A DNA stretch of 64,000 bases, from positions 62,001 to 126,000 of the forward strand of contig NZ_QWFZ01000017.1 of the NCBI RefSeq assembly GCF_003576315.1, in the 5' to 3' direction. The translations under genes were made by a program, and so were the position numbers. Shown here piece by piece: positions 8,739-19,455 of this stretch (positions within the stretch are counted from its first letter, which is position 1; each line of letters starts with the position of its first letter). The notes under the pieces are model-generated. The model ran no database searches. It had not been told where the DNA came from and saw only the letters and a list, made by a program, of their open reading frames with translations. Source of the stretch: Henriciella mobilis. GTDB taxonomy: Bacteria; Pseudomonadota; Alphaproteobacteria; Caulobacterales; Hyphomonadaceae.

Positions 8739-9122
8739 ATGACGAAAACTGACAACACACCCATCCGGGCCGTGCTCAAGCTGGATTGCCCGTTCTCCCT
8801 GAAATTCAGGATTTTCGTGACCGAAGCCGGGATCGCAGACCAGTTTGTCTTCGACGTCTTCGAAGAGGGCACACGGGCCTATGACGAAGCCAAAGCCACC
8901 CTGGAGAAGTGCGCGCCGGAGGCGACCTTCCCGGCCGTCGAGACCTCGCCCGGCACCTATATGGCCGACAGTGACACCCTGATCGACCACTATGCCAAAG
9001 CCTTCAGCGTGGACCGCAAGGCTCTTCCGCTGCTGGCGTATTATGAAGCGGGTGTCTTCAAGGCGATGACGCAGATGTTTCAGGAAAATCGCGAGATGAA
9101 GCAGAAGCTGGAGGCGGCCTAG
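8739..9122 (+). CDS. GST N-terminal (thioredoxin-fold)-like protein
   Basis: A 127-residue protein with a glutathione S-transferase N-domain-like segment: a strand (RAVLKLDCPFSLKFRIFVTEAG) with a single Cys at the position of the thioredoxin-fold active site, then a TFPAVET-cisPro-type element and a DSDTLIDHY segment resembling the glutathione-binding ESxxI motif. The all-helical GST C-domain is missing apart from a short tail, so it is a one-domain protein. The ATG at 8739 has AAGGAG seven bases upstream and is preferred over 8715. It converges on the DUF1697 gene through the CTAG at 9119-9122. Confidence 0.7.
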   Translation: MTKTDNTPIRAVLKLDCPFSLKFRIFVTEAGIADQFVFDVFEEGTRAYDEAKATLEKCAPEATFPAVETSPGTYMADSDTLIDHYAKAFSVDRKALPLLAYYEAGVFKAMTQMFQENREMKQKLEAA

Positions 9123-9673
9123 AGCGCCTCGACATCCAGTCCGGCCAGTTCGGCGACCTTGTAGATGGTGCGCATGTTGCGACCGGTCATCGGGACGCCG
9201 AGCAGCCGGTCCAGCTTCTCGACCAGTTTCGAGCGCCCAATGCCATCAGGGGCAAGGAGGTAGAAGGCCTCATCGGTCAGCTCGAAGGCTTCGTTATGCG
9301 CCTTGATCTCCTGAAGGTCATCAAGGCGTGCTTCTTCCGCCGGCTCGGCCAGCAGGAAGAAATGAACCGACTTCGGTTCTTCCAGGCCTTCATCCTTATA
9401 CGGATTAAGTGTGATGATGCGCACAAGGTCCTGTGGGGCATAGACCTGGCTGCGCGGGGTGATGTCGAAGTTTTCGCGCAGCAGGTCGGTCAGGTCTGCA
9501 GAGACATCCCAGTAATTGTCGTGCTCGGAATCAAAGACGATGTTCCCGCTCTGGATATAGGTCGCGACATTAGTGTAGCCGGCTTCTTCGAGAGCGGCGG
9601 CAAGCGCCTTCATCGGAAGCCGCTTGCCGGAGCCGACATTCACACCGCGAAGGAAGGTGATCCAGCGGTTCAA
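9119..9673 (-). CDS. DUF1697 domain protein
   Basis: A 184-residue cytosolic protein beginning with the family hallmark (FLRGVNVGSGKRLPM), followed by a NVATYIQSGNIVFDSE segment and a C-terminal part ending GRNMRTIYKVAEL, which is the full DUF1697 length. The biochemical role of the family is unknown. It overlaps the GST-like gene tail to tail. Confidence 0.88.
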   Translation of the reverse strand: MNRWITFLRGVNVGSGKRLPMKALAAALEEAGYTNVATYIQSGNIVFDSEHDNYWDVSADLTDLLRENFDITPRSQVYAPQDLVRIITLNPYKDEGLEEPKSVHFFLLAEPAEEARLDDLQEIKAHNEAFELTDEAFYLLAPDGIGRSKLVEKLDRLLGVPMTGRNMRTIYKVAELAGLDVEAL

Positions 9674-9706
9674 ACGCAGCGCTCTGGGTAGGAGGTCCGG
9701 ATCAAC

Positions 9707-10180
9707 CTAGTCGCCATCATAGATGATGATCTCATCGGGCTGTCGCGGGCCATCATAGGCACGATTGCGTTCCCAGCAGCCACAGTCGCTGCCCCAGGTG
9801 AAGGCCTCGCCCCGCCCGTTCACGCGCAGCGAGGATGAGGCATAGGAGCCATCATCGGTATTGCCGTACATGTCGGCATAACCGTCGCCATTACTGTCGC
9901 AGGTGTAGAAGCTTCCGGTATTGCGGCACTGGTTGTAACCAACCCAGTCGCCATAGGAATAGTTCGCCGGCCAGCCGCCATAGCTACCGAACGTATTGGG
10001 GGACCAGTAGCGCCCGCCATAGGCCGGCTGCGCGCCATAGCCATACTGGCTGGAGGTGTAGGCGGCGTCCGCCATGCCTGCGCTCAGCCCGGCCGATATC
10101 GCCTCAAGTTCAGCTGTCGTACAGCCGCCAAGGGCGCCCAGCGCCACTGCGCCAACTGCCCATCCAACATGTTTCCGCAT
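9707..10180 (-). CDS. Tyr/Gly-rich lipoprotein with a calcium-loop-like motif
   Basis: A 157-residue putative lipoprotein; the lipobox LGGC follows a short hydrophobic segment. The mature part is rich in Tyr, Gly, Asn and Ser. It contains DSNGDGYAD, which resembles an EF-hand or dockerin calcium loop, flanked by two Cys (QCRNTGSFYTC). A second Cys pair (DCGC) lies near the end. The ATG at 10180 has GGGGA nine bases upstream and is preferred over 10189 and 10216. I do not recognise the family. Confidence 0.65.
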   Translation of the reverse strand: MRKHVGWAVGAVALGALGGCTTAELEAISAGLSAGMADAAYTSSQYGYGAQPAYGGRYWSPNTFGSYGGWPANYSYGDWVGYNQCRNTGSFYTCDSNGDGYADMYGNTDDGSYASSSLRVNGRGEAFTWGSDCGCWERNRAYDGPRQPDEIIIYDGD

Positions 10181-10397
10181 GATCTGCATTCCCCGACTTT
10201 TGCCCGTTTTCCTCATAATCGCAAGAGACTAGCGGGCCGGCGATGAGCGCATCATGAACAGAATGCTCGATTTGCGGTGCACGCGCTGTGCCCGGCAGGA
10301 CACACAGCCAGACCGTCACAGCACTGTCGTCCATCCGTCGTCTGATTGTCGCACGATCCGCCTATGAGCGCCGCAAACAAGATAGCGGAGCCTCCCA

Positions 10398-12674
10398 ATG
10401 AAACCTGTTCTCCTTGCATCCACCTCCCTGATATTGATCGGTGCACTGACAATGCCCGCCGCCGCCCAGGACGGCAGCACCGATGGCGAGTTACGCCAGA
10501 CCACGGTTACGGTCACCGTGCAGAAACGCGCCGAGAATCTGCGCGATGTGCCGGTGGCCGTGTCGGCGATCGACGAGACGCTGATGGACGATCTCGGCCT
10601 CGATGAGTTCAGCGAACTCGCCCGCTATGTTCCGGGCTTCGAAGTGCAGGAGCAGAGCCCGAACAATCCAGGCTTCGTGATCCGTGGCATCACCTCCGAC
10701 AGCGGCGAGGCGAATATCGAGCCGCGCATCGCGATCTTCCAGGACGGTGTGTCCCTGTCGCGGTCACGCGGGTCGATCGTCGAACTGTTCGATCTTGAGC
10801 GCGTCGAGGTGGCCAAGGGCCCGCAGCCAACCCTGTTCGGCCGCGGCGCGCTGATCGGCGGGGTGAACGTCATCCAGGCCAAACCGGAATTCGAGTTCTC
10901 TGGCCAGGCAACGGCCGGGGTCGGCAATTATGACGAGCGCTATCTCGACGGCCACGTCACGGGCCCTCTGCTGGGCGACAAGGTCGCCTTCCGCCTCGCC
11001 GGCCGCCTGCGTGAGCGCGACGGCTATGTCGAGAGCCTCAACCCGGCCGAGGAAGACTTCAACAGCCAGGACATGAAGGCGGTGCGCGCATCGCTCGCCT
11101 TTGAGCCGTCGGCTGATCTGCGCTTCGACCTCATCGCCAACTACCAGGAAGACACCCCGTCAGGCACGAGCTTCAAGTCGAAGGCCTTCGATCCGCTGCC
11201 GGGCCGGTCCTCCGACCCATGGGAGCCGGCCAATCTGAATACGTTCGGTGACTTTCTTGGCGGCAAGAAGCTCGGCCTGGATCGGGAAGTGAGAAGCGTC
11301 ACCCTGCTCGGCAACTGGCAGATCTCGGACGCCCTGTCGCTGTCCTCGATCACCGGCTGGCGCGACTTTGACAGCCTGGAAGTGTTCGACCCGGACGGAT
11401 TCGGCCTCGACCTCCTGATCTTCGCGGAAGATGCCAAGGGCGAACAGCTGAGCCAGGAACTGCGCCTAAACTATGACAATGGCGGGCGCGTGCGCGGCTT
11501 TGTCGGCGCGAGCTATTTCGACGAGGAAGGCGAGCAGGGCGTGCCGCTGACCTTTGATGAGCGGTCTGTCCAGGCCCTGCTCGGCGGCCTGATCCCGGCT
11601 CCCGACGCGCCGCCGGCCAGCGCTTTCCCGGCCATCAACCTGACGGCCTTCCTGACCGACGGCACCATCATCCCGCTGAAGCCGATCCACAATGAGAAGT
11701 TCACCAATTACGGTGACACCCAGGCGGCGGAAGTCTTTGCCGACGGTACGGTCGATGTCACCGATCGCCTGCAGCTGACCGCCGGTCTTCGTTACACGAC
11801 AGAAGACAAGACCAGCGGCCTCAATGTCCAGCTGCTGAACGGCCCGAGCGCGGTGACCGGCGCCGGCCTGTTCGTGCAGCCGACCAATGGCACCATCTCC
11901 CGCAGCGAGACCTTTGACGACCTGACCTGGCGGGCCGCGGCGAAGTATGAGCTGACCGATACCGTCAATCTCTTCGCCAACTATGCGCGCGGGCGCCGCC
12001 CGGAAGTCATCACCGCCTCGGCCTCGGCGCCAGCGGCTGGCTTCGCGGTGCTCGATGCCGAGATCGTCGATGCCTACGAGGCCGGCCTCAAGGGTGCCTT
12101 CCTCGGCGGGGACCTGAACCTGGATGCGTCTGTCTTCTACTATGACTACACCAACTTCCAGTCGACGCGGATCACCGATGAAGGCCTGATCGAGCCGATC
12201 AATGCCGGCGACGCGACGGCCGAAGGCTTCGAGGCGCAGGCCAACTGGTTCGTCAATGACATGCTGAACCTCGTCGCCTCCTACGGCTACAACAAGGCCC
12301 GCTTCGAGACCGGCTCGTTCGACGGCAACAAGCTGCGGCTGTCACCCGACCACAAGGCGGCGGTGTCGGCCCGGATCATCCTGGCGGACGGCGGCTTTGG
12401 CGAACTCGTCCTCGTGCCGAGCTATACCTGGCAGTCGGATGTCTATTTCGACAACACCGAGCGCGAAGCCATCAGCCAGGACGCCTATGGCCTGATGAAC
12501 CTCAACGTCCAGCTCAACCTGGAAAACGGTTTCGGCATCGAAGCCTATGCGACGAACCTGCTGGGCGAGGATTACATCATCGATGCGGGCAATACTGGCG
12601 ATGGCTTCGGCATCCCCACCTTCATTGCCGGCCAGCCGATCTTCTACGGCGCGCGCATCCGCAAGTCCTTTTAG
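10398..12674 (+). CDS. TonB-dependent outer-membrane receptor
   Basis: A 758-residue receptor with a signal peptide ending at about 23, a TonB-box-like TTVTVTVQKR with the RAENLRDVPVAVSA plug start typical of CirA/FecA-like alphaproteobacterial receptors, a plug domain to about 180, and a 22-strand barrel ending in the expected terminal aromatic (Phe). Such receptors import siderophores, cobalamin, carbohydrates or other ligands using TonB-ExbBD energy. No transport partner or biosynthetic gene lies next to it, so the ligand cannot be named. A GC-rich hairpin follows the stop. Confidence 0.92.
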   Translation: MKPVLLASTSLILIGALTMPAAAQDGSTDGELRQTTVTVTVQKRAENLRDVPVAVSAIDETLMDDLGLDEFSELARYVPGFEVQEQSPNNPGFVIRGITSDSGEANIEPRIAIFQDGVSLSRSRGSIVELFDLERVEVAKGPQPTLFGRGALIGGVNVIQAKPEFEFSGQATAGVGNYDERYLDGHVTGPLLGDKVAFRLAGRLRERDGYVESLNPAEEDFNSQDMKAVRASLAFEPSADLRFDLIANYQEDTPSGTSFKSKAFDPLPGRSSDPWEPANLNTFGDFLGGKKLGLDREVRSVTLLGNWQISDALSLSSITGWRDFDSLEVFDPDGFGLDLLIFAEDAKGEQLSQELRLNYDNGGRVRGFVGASYFDEEGEQGVPLTFDERSVQALLGGLIPAPDAPPASAFPAINLTAFLTDGTIIPLKPIHNEKFTNYGDTQAAEVFADGTVDVTDRLQLTAGLRYTTEDKTSGLNVQLLNGPSAVTGAGLFVQPTNGTISRSETFDDLTWRAAAKYELTDTVNLFANYARGRRPEVITASASAPAAGFAVLDAEIVDAYEAGLKGAFLGGDLNLDASVFYYDYTNFQSTRITDEGLIEPINAGDATAEGFEAQANWFVNDMLNLVASYGYNKARFETGSFDGNKLRLSPDHKAAVSARIILADGGFGELVLVPSYTWQSDVYFDNTEREAISQDAYGLMNLNVQLNLENGFGIEAYATNLLGEDYIIDAGNTGDGFGIPTFIAGQPIFYGARIRKSF

Positions 12675-12698
12675 GCCGGCGGCCCTTTGACCCGGAAT

Positions 12699-12722
12699 GC
12701 CCCGGCCCGCAGAGGCCGGGGC
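12699..12722 (+). terminator. GC-rich hairpin after the TonB receptor gene
   Basis: GCCCCGGCC at 12699-12707 pairs with GGCCGGGGC at 12714-12722 around a six-base loop, 25 bases after the receptor stop. No T run follows, so it is either a weak intrinsic terminator or a transcript-end stabiliser. Confidence 0.5.
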
Positions 12723-12766
12723 GAATCCCGTCTTGACGCAGATTGCAGCTGTACGACACTTGTCTC

Positions 12767-13234
12767 ATGAGCGTCGTCATTGACCTTGCAAACCTCGATG
12801 CGGAGGATTTCAGGAGCCTGATCCAGGCCCACAAGGCGCTCATGCTTGAGACAACGCCGCCGGAAAGTTCGCATGCCCTGCTGATCGACGGGCTCAAGGC
12901 GCCCGGTATCACCGTCTGGGATATGCGCGAGAATGGCATGCTGATCGGCTGCGGGGCGCTGAAGCGACTCTCGGATGGCCGCTCGGGCGAGATCAAGGCG
13001 ATGCACACGGTCGCCCAGTTCCGAAAAGGGGGCCTTGGCCGGCGCATGCTGAACCACCTGCTCGCGGAGGCGCGCTCACGCTATTACGCCCGCGTCTACC
13101 TTGAGACCGGCAGCCAGGATGCCTTCTATCCTGCGCGCAAGCTTTATGAGTCGGCAGGCTTTGCCTATTGCGGGCCATTCGAAGGCTATCGCGACGATCC
13201 CAATTCAGTGTTCATGGTATACACTTTCGCCTAG
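12767..13234 (+). CDS. GNAT family N-acetyltransferase
   Basis: A 155-residue GNAT protein. The acetyl-CoA-binding motif A is seen as AQFRKGGLGRRMLNHLL (Q/RxxGxG/A type), followed by YLETGSQDAFYPARKLYESAGF, which is the usual motif B. It most resembles PhnO/YsnE-type small-molecule acetyltransferases; the substrate is unknown. The ATG at 12767 has no clear ribosome binding site. TTGACG at 12733 with an ACACTT-like -10 (12756-12761) would start the message close to the ATG, so a leaderless mRNA is possible. Confidence 0.82.
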   Translation: MSVVIDLANLDAEDFRSLIQAHKALMLETTPPESSHALLIDGLKAPGITVWDMRENGMLIGCGALKRLSDGRSGEIKAMHTVAQFRKGGLGRRMLNHLLAEARSRYYARVYLETGSQDAFYPARKLYESAGFAYCGPFEGYRDDPNSVFMVYTFA

Positions 13235-13300
13235 GCAGGGCGGGGCGCAGAGCGCGAGACTCGCTAACCATAACTTTATTCAATAACTCATTCCCATGAA

Positions 13301-13315
13301 ATCGATTTGTTCGAT
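13301..13315. promoter_or_regulatory. OxyR-like dyad upstream of katG
   Basis: ATCGATTTGTTCGAT is a dyad 57 bases before the katG start, in an AT-rich patch that stands out in this GC-rich sequence. It matches 8 of the 11 defined positions of the OxyR half-site pair ATAGnTnnnAnCTAT. OxyR control of katG is well established in other proteobacteria; whether this site works is inference. Confidence 0.35.
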
Positions 13316-13360
13316 GGAAACCTCGGTGCTATCCCGGCATCAGTCCTAAATCCGACATGA

Positions 13361-15616
<2,256 letters not shown>

Positions 15617-15642
15617 GCGGGCAAGCCCGAAACCATGACAGG

Positions 15643-15672
15643 AAGCGGCGCTCTCCGGGGCGCCGCTTTTTT
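15643..15672 (+). terminator. intrinsic terminator of katG
   Basis: AAGCGGCGC (15643-15651) pairs with GCGCCGCTT (15660-15668) around an eight-base loop, followed by a T run to 15672. It begins 27 bases after the katG stop. Confidence 0.85.
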
Positions 15673-15874
15673 CTGTCCGCCAGCACAACCGCGCGCGGCG
15701 CCGGGTCAGGGGCGGCGCGGTCAGTAAGAGGGGTTGTCAGGCGAGGGGCGTTCAGGACGGGCGGAGGAGCCGGTCTTCGGAGTGTCGACACCTCCAGGCT
15801 TTTCCGGCGGATCACGGCGTAGGGATTACGGAAGGCGCGCTTGAATACCGCGCCTGCGGCCGTAAACTCGGGCG

Positions 15875-16876
15875 ATGGGGGAGATCACGTCACTCTTTGC
15901 GCACAAGGTTGCCCGGCAGGTCAGTCCGGGCGTTGAGACGGGCGACGCGCTGAAATCCCTCGGCCTGCAGCCGGATGAACCGGTCGACTCCTCACAGATG
16001 GTCGCGTCGCATGCCTATTACGATTTCTTCGCAGACCTCGCGCGAAGGGACCCGGACGGCCTGACCCTGCCGCTTCGCGTCGGGGCGTCGATGCGGTGCG
16101 ATGATTATGGCGCGTTCGGCTTTGCGTGGAAGACGGCGACGACGCTGGCCGGCTCCTATGAGCGGGCCGAGCAATTCGGACGCAGGCTCACCACTGTCTC
16201 CTCCTATACGGTGGAACATGTGCAGGACGGCGCCTTCCTTCACCTCCATCGCGCCGGTGACCGTCATCTCGGCCTCAGGCTGTCGAATGAGGCGACCATC
16301 GCCAGTGTCGCGGCCATCAGCCATGAAGTGTCGGAAACCCCGTTCGTGCCGCGTGCGGTGTATTTCAGGCATGACGCCCCCGGACGGACCGACGCTCACG
16401 AATCCCATTTCGGCTGCGCGGTTCATTTCGGCGCCGACCGCGACGCGCTGCTCGTTTCAGCCGAACGCCTCAAGGCGAAGAACCGGCTGAGCGACAAGGG
16501 CCTGTCGGCCTATTTCGACCGCCGCCTGAAGGAGGAGCTGGCCGGCAAGGCCCGCGAGGAGGCCCTCGATGAGCAGGTGCGTCAGGTCGTGGCGCAGCAG
16601 CTGAGTGACGGCGTGCCCACGCTGTCGGGCGTCGCCGAGGCCCTCGGCATGGGCGCGCGCACGCTGCAGCGGCGGCTGGCCGATGAAGGGCAGTCTTTCC
16701 AGTCCGCGGTCGATGCGGCACGCCGCGAACTCTCCCGCCAGCTGCTGCGCGAGACCGATTACAGCCTGGCCGAAATCGCCTTCCTGACGGGCTTTGCCGA
16801 ACAGAGCGGCTTCACGCGCGCCTTCAAGCGCTGGTCCGGCCAGACGCCGAGATCCTACCGCCTCACCGCCCAATAG
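15875..16876 (+). CDS. AraC family transcriptional regulator
   Basis: A 333-residue regulator. The N-terminal two-thirds match the arabinose_bd-type ligand-sensing domain of the OruR/AraC subgroup. The C-terminal ~100 residues hold the two helix-turn-helix motifs, the second being LAEIAFLTGFAEQSGFTRAFKRW with the family signature. It stands just upstream of, and in the same direction as, the NmrA-like/DUF4345/DUF1772 genes and probably controls them (inference). The 258 bases before it (15617-15874) hold only the katG terminator and nothing else recognisable. Confidence 0.9.
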   Translation: MGEITSLFAHKVARQVSPGVETGDALKSLGLQPDEPVDSSQMVASHAYYDFFADLARRDPDGLTLPLRVGASMRCDDYGAFGFAWKTATTLAGSYERAEQFGRRLTTVSSYTVEHVQDGAFLHLHRAGDRHLGLRLSNEATIASVAAISHEVSETPFVPRAVYFRHDAPGRTDAHESHFGCAVHFGADRDALLVSAERLKAKNRLSDKGLSAYFDRRLKEELAGKAREEALDEQVRQVVAQQLSDGVPTLSGVAEALGMGARTLQRRLADEGQSFQSAVDAARRELSRQLLRETDYSLAEIAFLTGFAEQSGFTRAFKRWSGQTPRSYRLTAQ

Positions 16877-16992
16877 TCCGCCAGAGGCGTCATTTGTCGT
16901 GATCTGACAAAACTCCGTCGCGCTGTGGCAAGAACGCGGCGCTGTGCCTGCCCTATTCATTGGCTCGCTTATTCAAAGAAAGGAGCGACCCA

Positions 16993-17838
16993 ATGAATTT
17001 CCTCAACAGAAAGAAACCCCTTACCCTCGTGCTGGGCGGGACGGGCAAGACCGGCCGCCGCGTCGCCGAGCGCCTGAAAGCCATGGGCCGCGACGTCCGT
17101 ATCGGCTCACGCTCGCGTGTCCCGTCCTTTGACTGGGACAATGAGAAAAGCTGGGAGGCGAGCCTCAAGGGTGTCACGGCGGTCTACATCACCTACGCAC
17201 CCGACCTTGCCATGCCGGGCGCGAAGGATGCGATCCAGGCCTTTGTCGACCTGGCGAAGCGGCGCGGCGTCAAGCGGCTGGTCCTCCTGTCCGGCCGCGG
17301 CGAAGAGGAAGCCCAGGCCTGCGAGCGAATCGTGATCGCGGCCGGCCTCGAATGGACGATCGTGCGGGCAAGCTGGTTCAACCAGAATTTCTCCGAAGGC
17401 GCCTTTGTCGACATGGTCCTCAGCGGCGTGATCACCCTGCCGGCTGGTGATCAGGCCGAGCCCTTTGTCGACGTTGACGACATCGCCGATGTCGCCGCCG
17501 CCGCGCTCACCGAAGACCACCACCATGGCCAGGTCTATGAAGTAACCGGGCCGCGCCTGATGACGCTCGCCGATGTGGCCGCCGACCTCTCGCGGGCCAC
17601 AGGCCGCGAGATCACCTATGTGGACGTGCCACACGATGGATTCGTCGCCGAGGTCGCCGCCTCCGGCGCACCGAAGGATGTCGTCTGGATGCTGGATTAT
17701 CTGTTTTCCACCGTGCTCGATGGGCGCAACGCCCACCTGACCGATGGCATCCAGCGCGCACTCGGCCGCCCGCCAAAGGACTTCGCCGACTATGCCCGCG
17801 ATGTCGCGGCAACCGGCGTTTGGAGGACAGCAGCATGA
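16993..17838 (+). CDS. NmrA-like NAD(P)-binding protein
   Basis: A 281-residue atypical short-chain dehydrogenase/reductase. The N-terminal Rossmann motif is LVLGGTGKTGRRV; a VYITYAPD segment and a WTIVRASWFNQNFSEG segment are typical of NmrA/SDR_a5 proteins. These bind NAD(P) as redox sensors or act as quinone reductases; the canonical YxxxK catalytic pair is not evident. AAGGAG at 16980 fixes the ATG at 16993. Its stop overlaps the next start (ATGA), making an operon with the DUF4345 gene. Confidence 0.85.
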   Translation: MNFLNRKKPLTLVLGGTGKTGRRVAERLKAMGRDVRIGSRSRVPSFDWDNEKSWEASLKGVTAVYITYAPDLAMPGAKDAIQAFVDLAKRRGVKRLVLLSGRGEEEAQACERIVIAAGLEWTIVRASWFNQNFSEGAFVDMVLSGVITLPAGDQAEPFVDVDDIADVAAAALTEDHHHGQVYEVTGPRLMTLADVAADLSRATGREITYVDVPHDGFVAEVAASGAPKDVVWMLDYLFSTVLDGRNAHLTDGIQRALGRPPKDFADYARDVAATGVWRTAA

Positions 17839-18263
17839 GCCGCGTTCTGACGCGCCTAGCCCTGGCCGGGTCCGGGACGATCCTCGGCCTGATCGGCAGC
17901 GCGCTCCTGGCGTCGCCGCGGGCGTTCCTCGAGACGAGCGGCATATTGGTCGACCATGACCCCGGCCTGATGTCGGAACTGTCGGCGCCCGCCGGCATCT
18001 TGCTCGTCACCGGCGCACTGATGATCCTCGGCGCGGTCAGGCTGCGTTTCGCCAATGCAGGGCTTGCCGCTGGCGTGATCGCGTACGGCACATATGGCGC
18101 CGGCCGTCTTGTCAGCATGGCGCTGCACGGCGTGCCGTCGCAGTCCCTGATCGTGGCAATGCTGGTCGAACTCGGCATTGCAGCCGTGCTGGCCGTCCTG
18201 TGGATGAATACCGCATCCCGGCAGCAGCCGGCCGGAGGCCGCTACCACAACATCGCCGTCTAG
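17835..18263 (+). CDS. DUF4345 family membrane protein
   Basis: A 142-residue protein with four predicted membrane helices and the EFSAPAG-like motif (here ELSAPAGILL) after the first hairpin, as in DUF4345 proteins. Function is unknown. The ATG at 17835 overlaps the stop of the NmrA-like gene. A 13-bp hairpin follows, then the DUF1772 gene, so read-through to the latter may be partial. Confidence 0.78.
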   Translation: MSRVLTRLALAGSGTILGLIGSALLASPRAFLETSGILVDHDPGLMSELSAPAGILLVTGALMILGAVRLRFANAGLAAGVIAYGTYGAGRLVSMALHGVPSQSLIVAMLVELGIAAVLAVLWMNTASRQQPAGGRYHNIAV

Positions 18264-18272
18264 CCCGCCACT

Positions 18273-18301
18273 GTCCGGGAGCGGGCTGCCCGCTCCCGGA
18301 C
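18273..18301 (+). terminator. long GC-rich hairpin between DUF4345 and DUF1772 genes
   Basis: GTCCGGGAGCGGG (18273-18285) is perfectly complementary to CCCGCTCCCGGAC (18289-18301) with a three-base loop. No T tract follows, so it may damp rather than end transcription, or protect the upstream message. Confidence 0.5.
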
Positions 18302-18342
18302 CACGCTTCACCTTTCTCAAACCGAACCAAGGACCCAGGCTC

Positions 18343-18846
18343 ATGACCTATGAATGGACGCTTTATCTCTGCCTATTCCTCGCCCTGTGGAGCGCTGTGA
18401 TCGGCGGCGTGTTCTCTGCCTTTTCCGAATTCATCATGGCCGCGCTTCTCAGGGCCGAACCGGCCGGCGGCATCGAGTCGATGCAGCAGATCAACAAGAC
18501 CGTGATCAGAACCCAGTTCGTCGCCGGCATCCTGTTGATCGCGCCGGCTTCCATACTGTTCGCGCTGTACAGCCTGACCGTCTTCGAAGGCGCCGCCCTC
18601 GCCGCGTTGATCGCTGCGCCGCTGGTCTATGTGCCGAGCGTGTTCCTGATGACGATCATTGGCAATGTGCCCATGAACAACCGGCTCGACCGGCTCGACC
18701 ACACCTCGCCGGATGCGCAGGCCTACTGGGCACGCTATGGCCGCGACTGGACGCGGCTGAACCACGTCCGCACGCTCGGCAGTGTCGCGACGGCGGTGGT
18801 TTACATGGCTTCGGCTGTCTTGCTGCTCACGAGTGGTCAGGTGTGA
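18343..18846 (+). CDS. DUF1772 (anthrone oxygenase-like) membrane protein
   Basis: A 167-residue four-helix membrane protein with the GGVFSAFSEFIMAAL first-helix motif and the NVPMNNRLDRLD loop that mark DUF1772/anthrone-oxygenase-like proteins. The loop Asn/Asp and a W..Y..DW.R.NH segment are conserved. The biochemical role in bacteria is unproven. It completes the cluster AraC - NmrA-like - DUF4345 - DUF1772, a combination that suggests regulated handling of a redox-active or aromatic compound (inference). Confidence 0.82.
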   Translation: MTYEWTLYLCLFLALWSAVIGGVFSAFSEFIMAALLRAEPAGGIESMQQINKTVIRTQFVAGILLIAPASILFALYSLTVFEGAALAALIAAPLVYVPSVFLMTIIGNVPMNNRLDRLDHTSPDAQAYWARYGRDWTRLNHVRTLGSVATAVVYMASAVLLLTSGQV

Positions 18847-18885
18847 CGCTGATGAGCGGGATGGGTATTTGTCGCCTGCCTCGTC

Positions 18886-19440
18886 TCACCTCGCAAACTT
18901 TAGCGGCGAGGTTTCGTATCCCAGCTCTTGTGCCCGGTTCACGATCTTTTCGATTACCGCCTCGTCCGGCTGTTTTTCCCGCGCCAGTATCCAGAGGTAC
19001 CTACCATCGGGTGAGCCGACGAGCGCGGCGGAGTAGTCGGCTTCGAGGTGGAGGATCCAGTAGTCTCCCCAGGCGAAGGGGACCCATTCGGGGGCGAATT
19101 TTACCTTCAGTTTTGAGTTGTTCGAGCCGTCTACGGCTTTCGCGACACCTTCGGCGACATCGCGCTTGCCGGTCTTTTCCTTGGTGCAGGCATTGGTTAC
19201 CGAGATGCGGCCGTCATCGCGTAGGGCATAGTCGGCGGTGGTATCGGTGCAGCCTTCCTCGAAGCTGTTGGGGTAGCGGGCGATTTCGTGCCAGAGGCCG
19301 GCATAGCGCTCAAGGTCGACACTTTCGACGGTGGGCGGCGGGGCGCTTTCTTCGCGATAGTCAGGCTGGCTGAGACTGGCGCAGCCGGCGGCGAAGGGGA
19401 TGAGCGAGGCGAGGGCGACGGCGCGGAGAGCGAGTTTCAT
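18886..19440 (-). CDS. blc: outer-membrane lipocalin (Blc family)
   Basis: A 184-residue lipoprotein. The lipobox FAAGC places the lipidated Cys at about 20. The lipocalin GxW motif is in YAGLWHEIARYPNSFE, and the C-terminal strand WILAREKQPDEA is typical of bacterial Blc. A disulfide pair (GCTDTTADY and NACTK) is present. These proteins bind lysophospholipids or similar lipids at the inner face of the outer membrane. It is followed on the same strand only by a convergent gene, and the MipA-like gene lies 15 bases upstream, so the two are probably co-transcribed. Confidence 0.88.
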   Translation of the reverse strand: MKLALRAVALASLIPFAAGCASLSQPDYREESAPPPTVESVDLERYAGLWHEIARYPNSFEEGCTDTTADYALRDDGRISVTNACTKEKTGKRDVAEGVAKAVDGSNNSKLKVKFAPEWVPFAWGDYWILHLEADYSAALVGSPDGRYLWILAREKQPDEAVIEKIVNRAQELGYETSPLKFAR

Positions 19441-19455
19441 GCGGGCGGCTCCTGT

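Noticed and set aside
7335-9122. Mobile element or phage boundary as the cause of the break after engB
   Set aside because: No transposase, integrase, tRNA, terminal repeats or target duplications were seen anywhere in the window.
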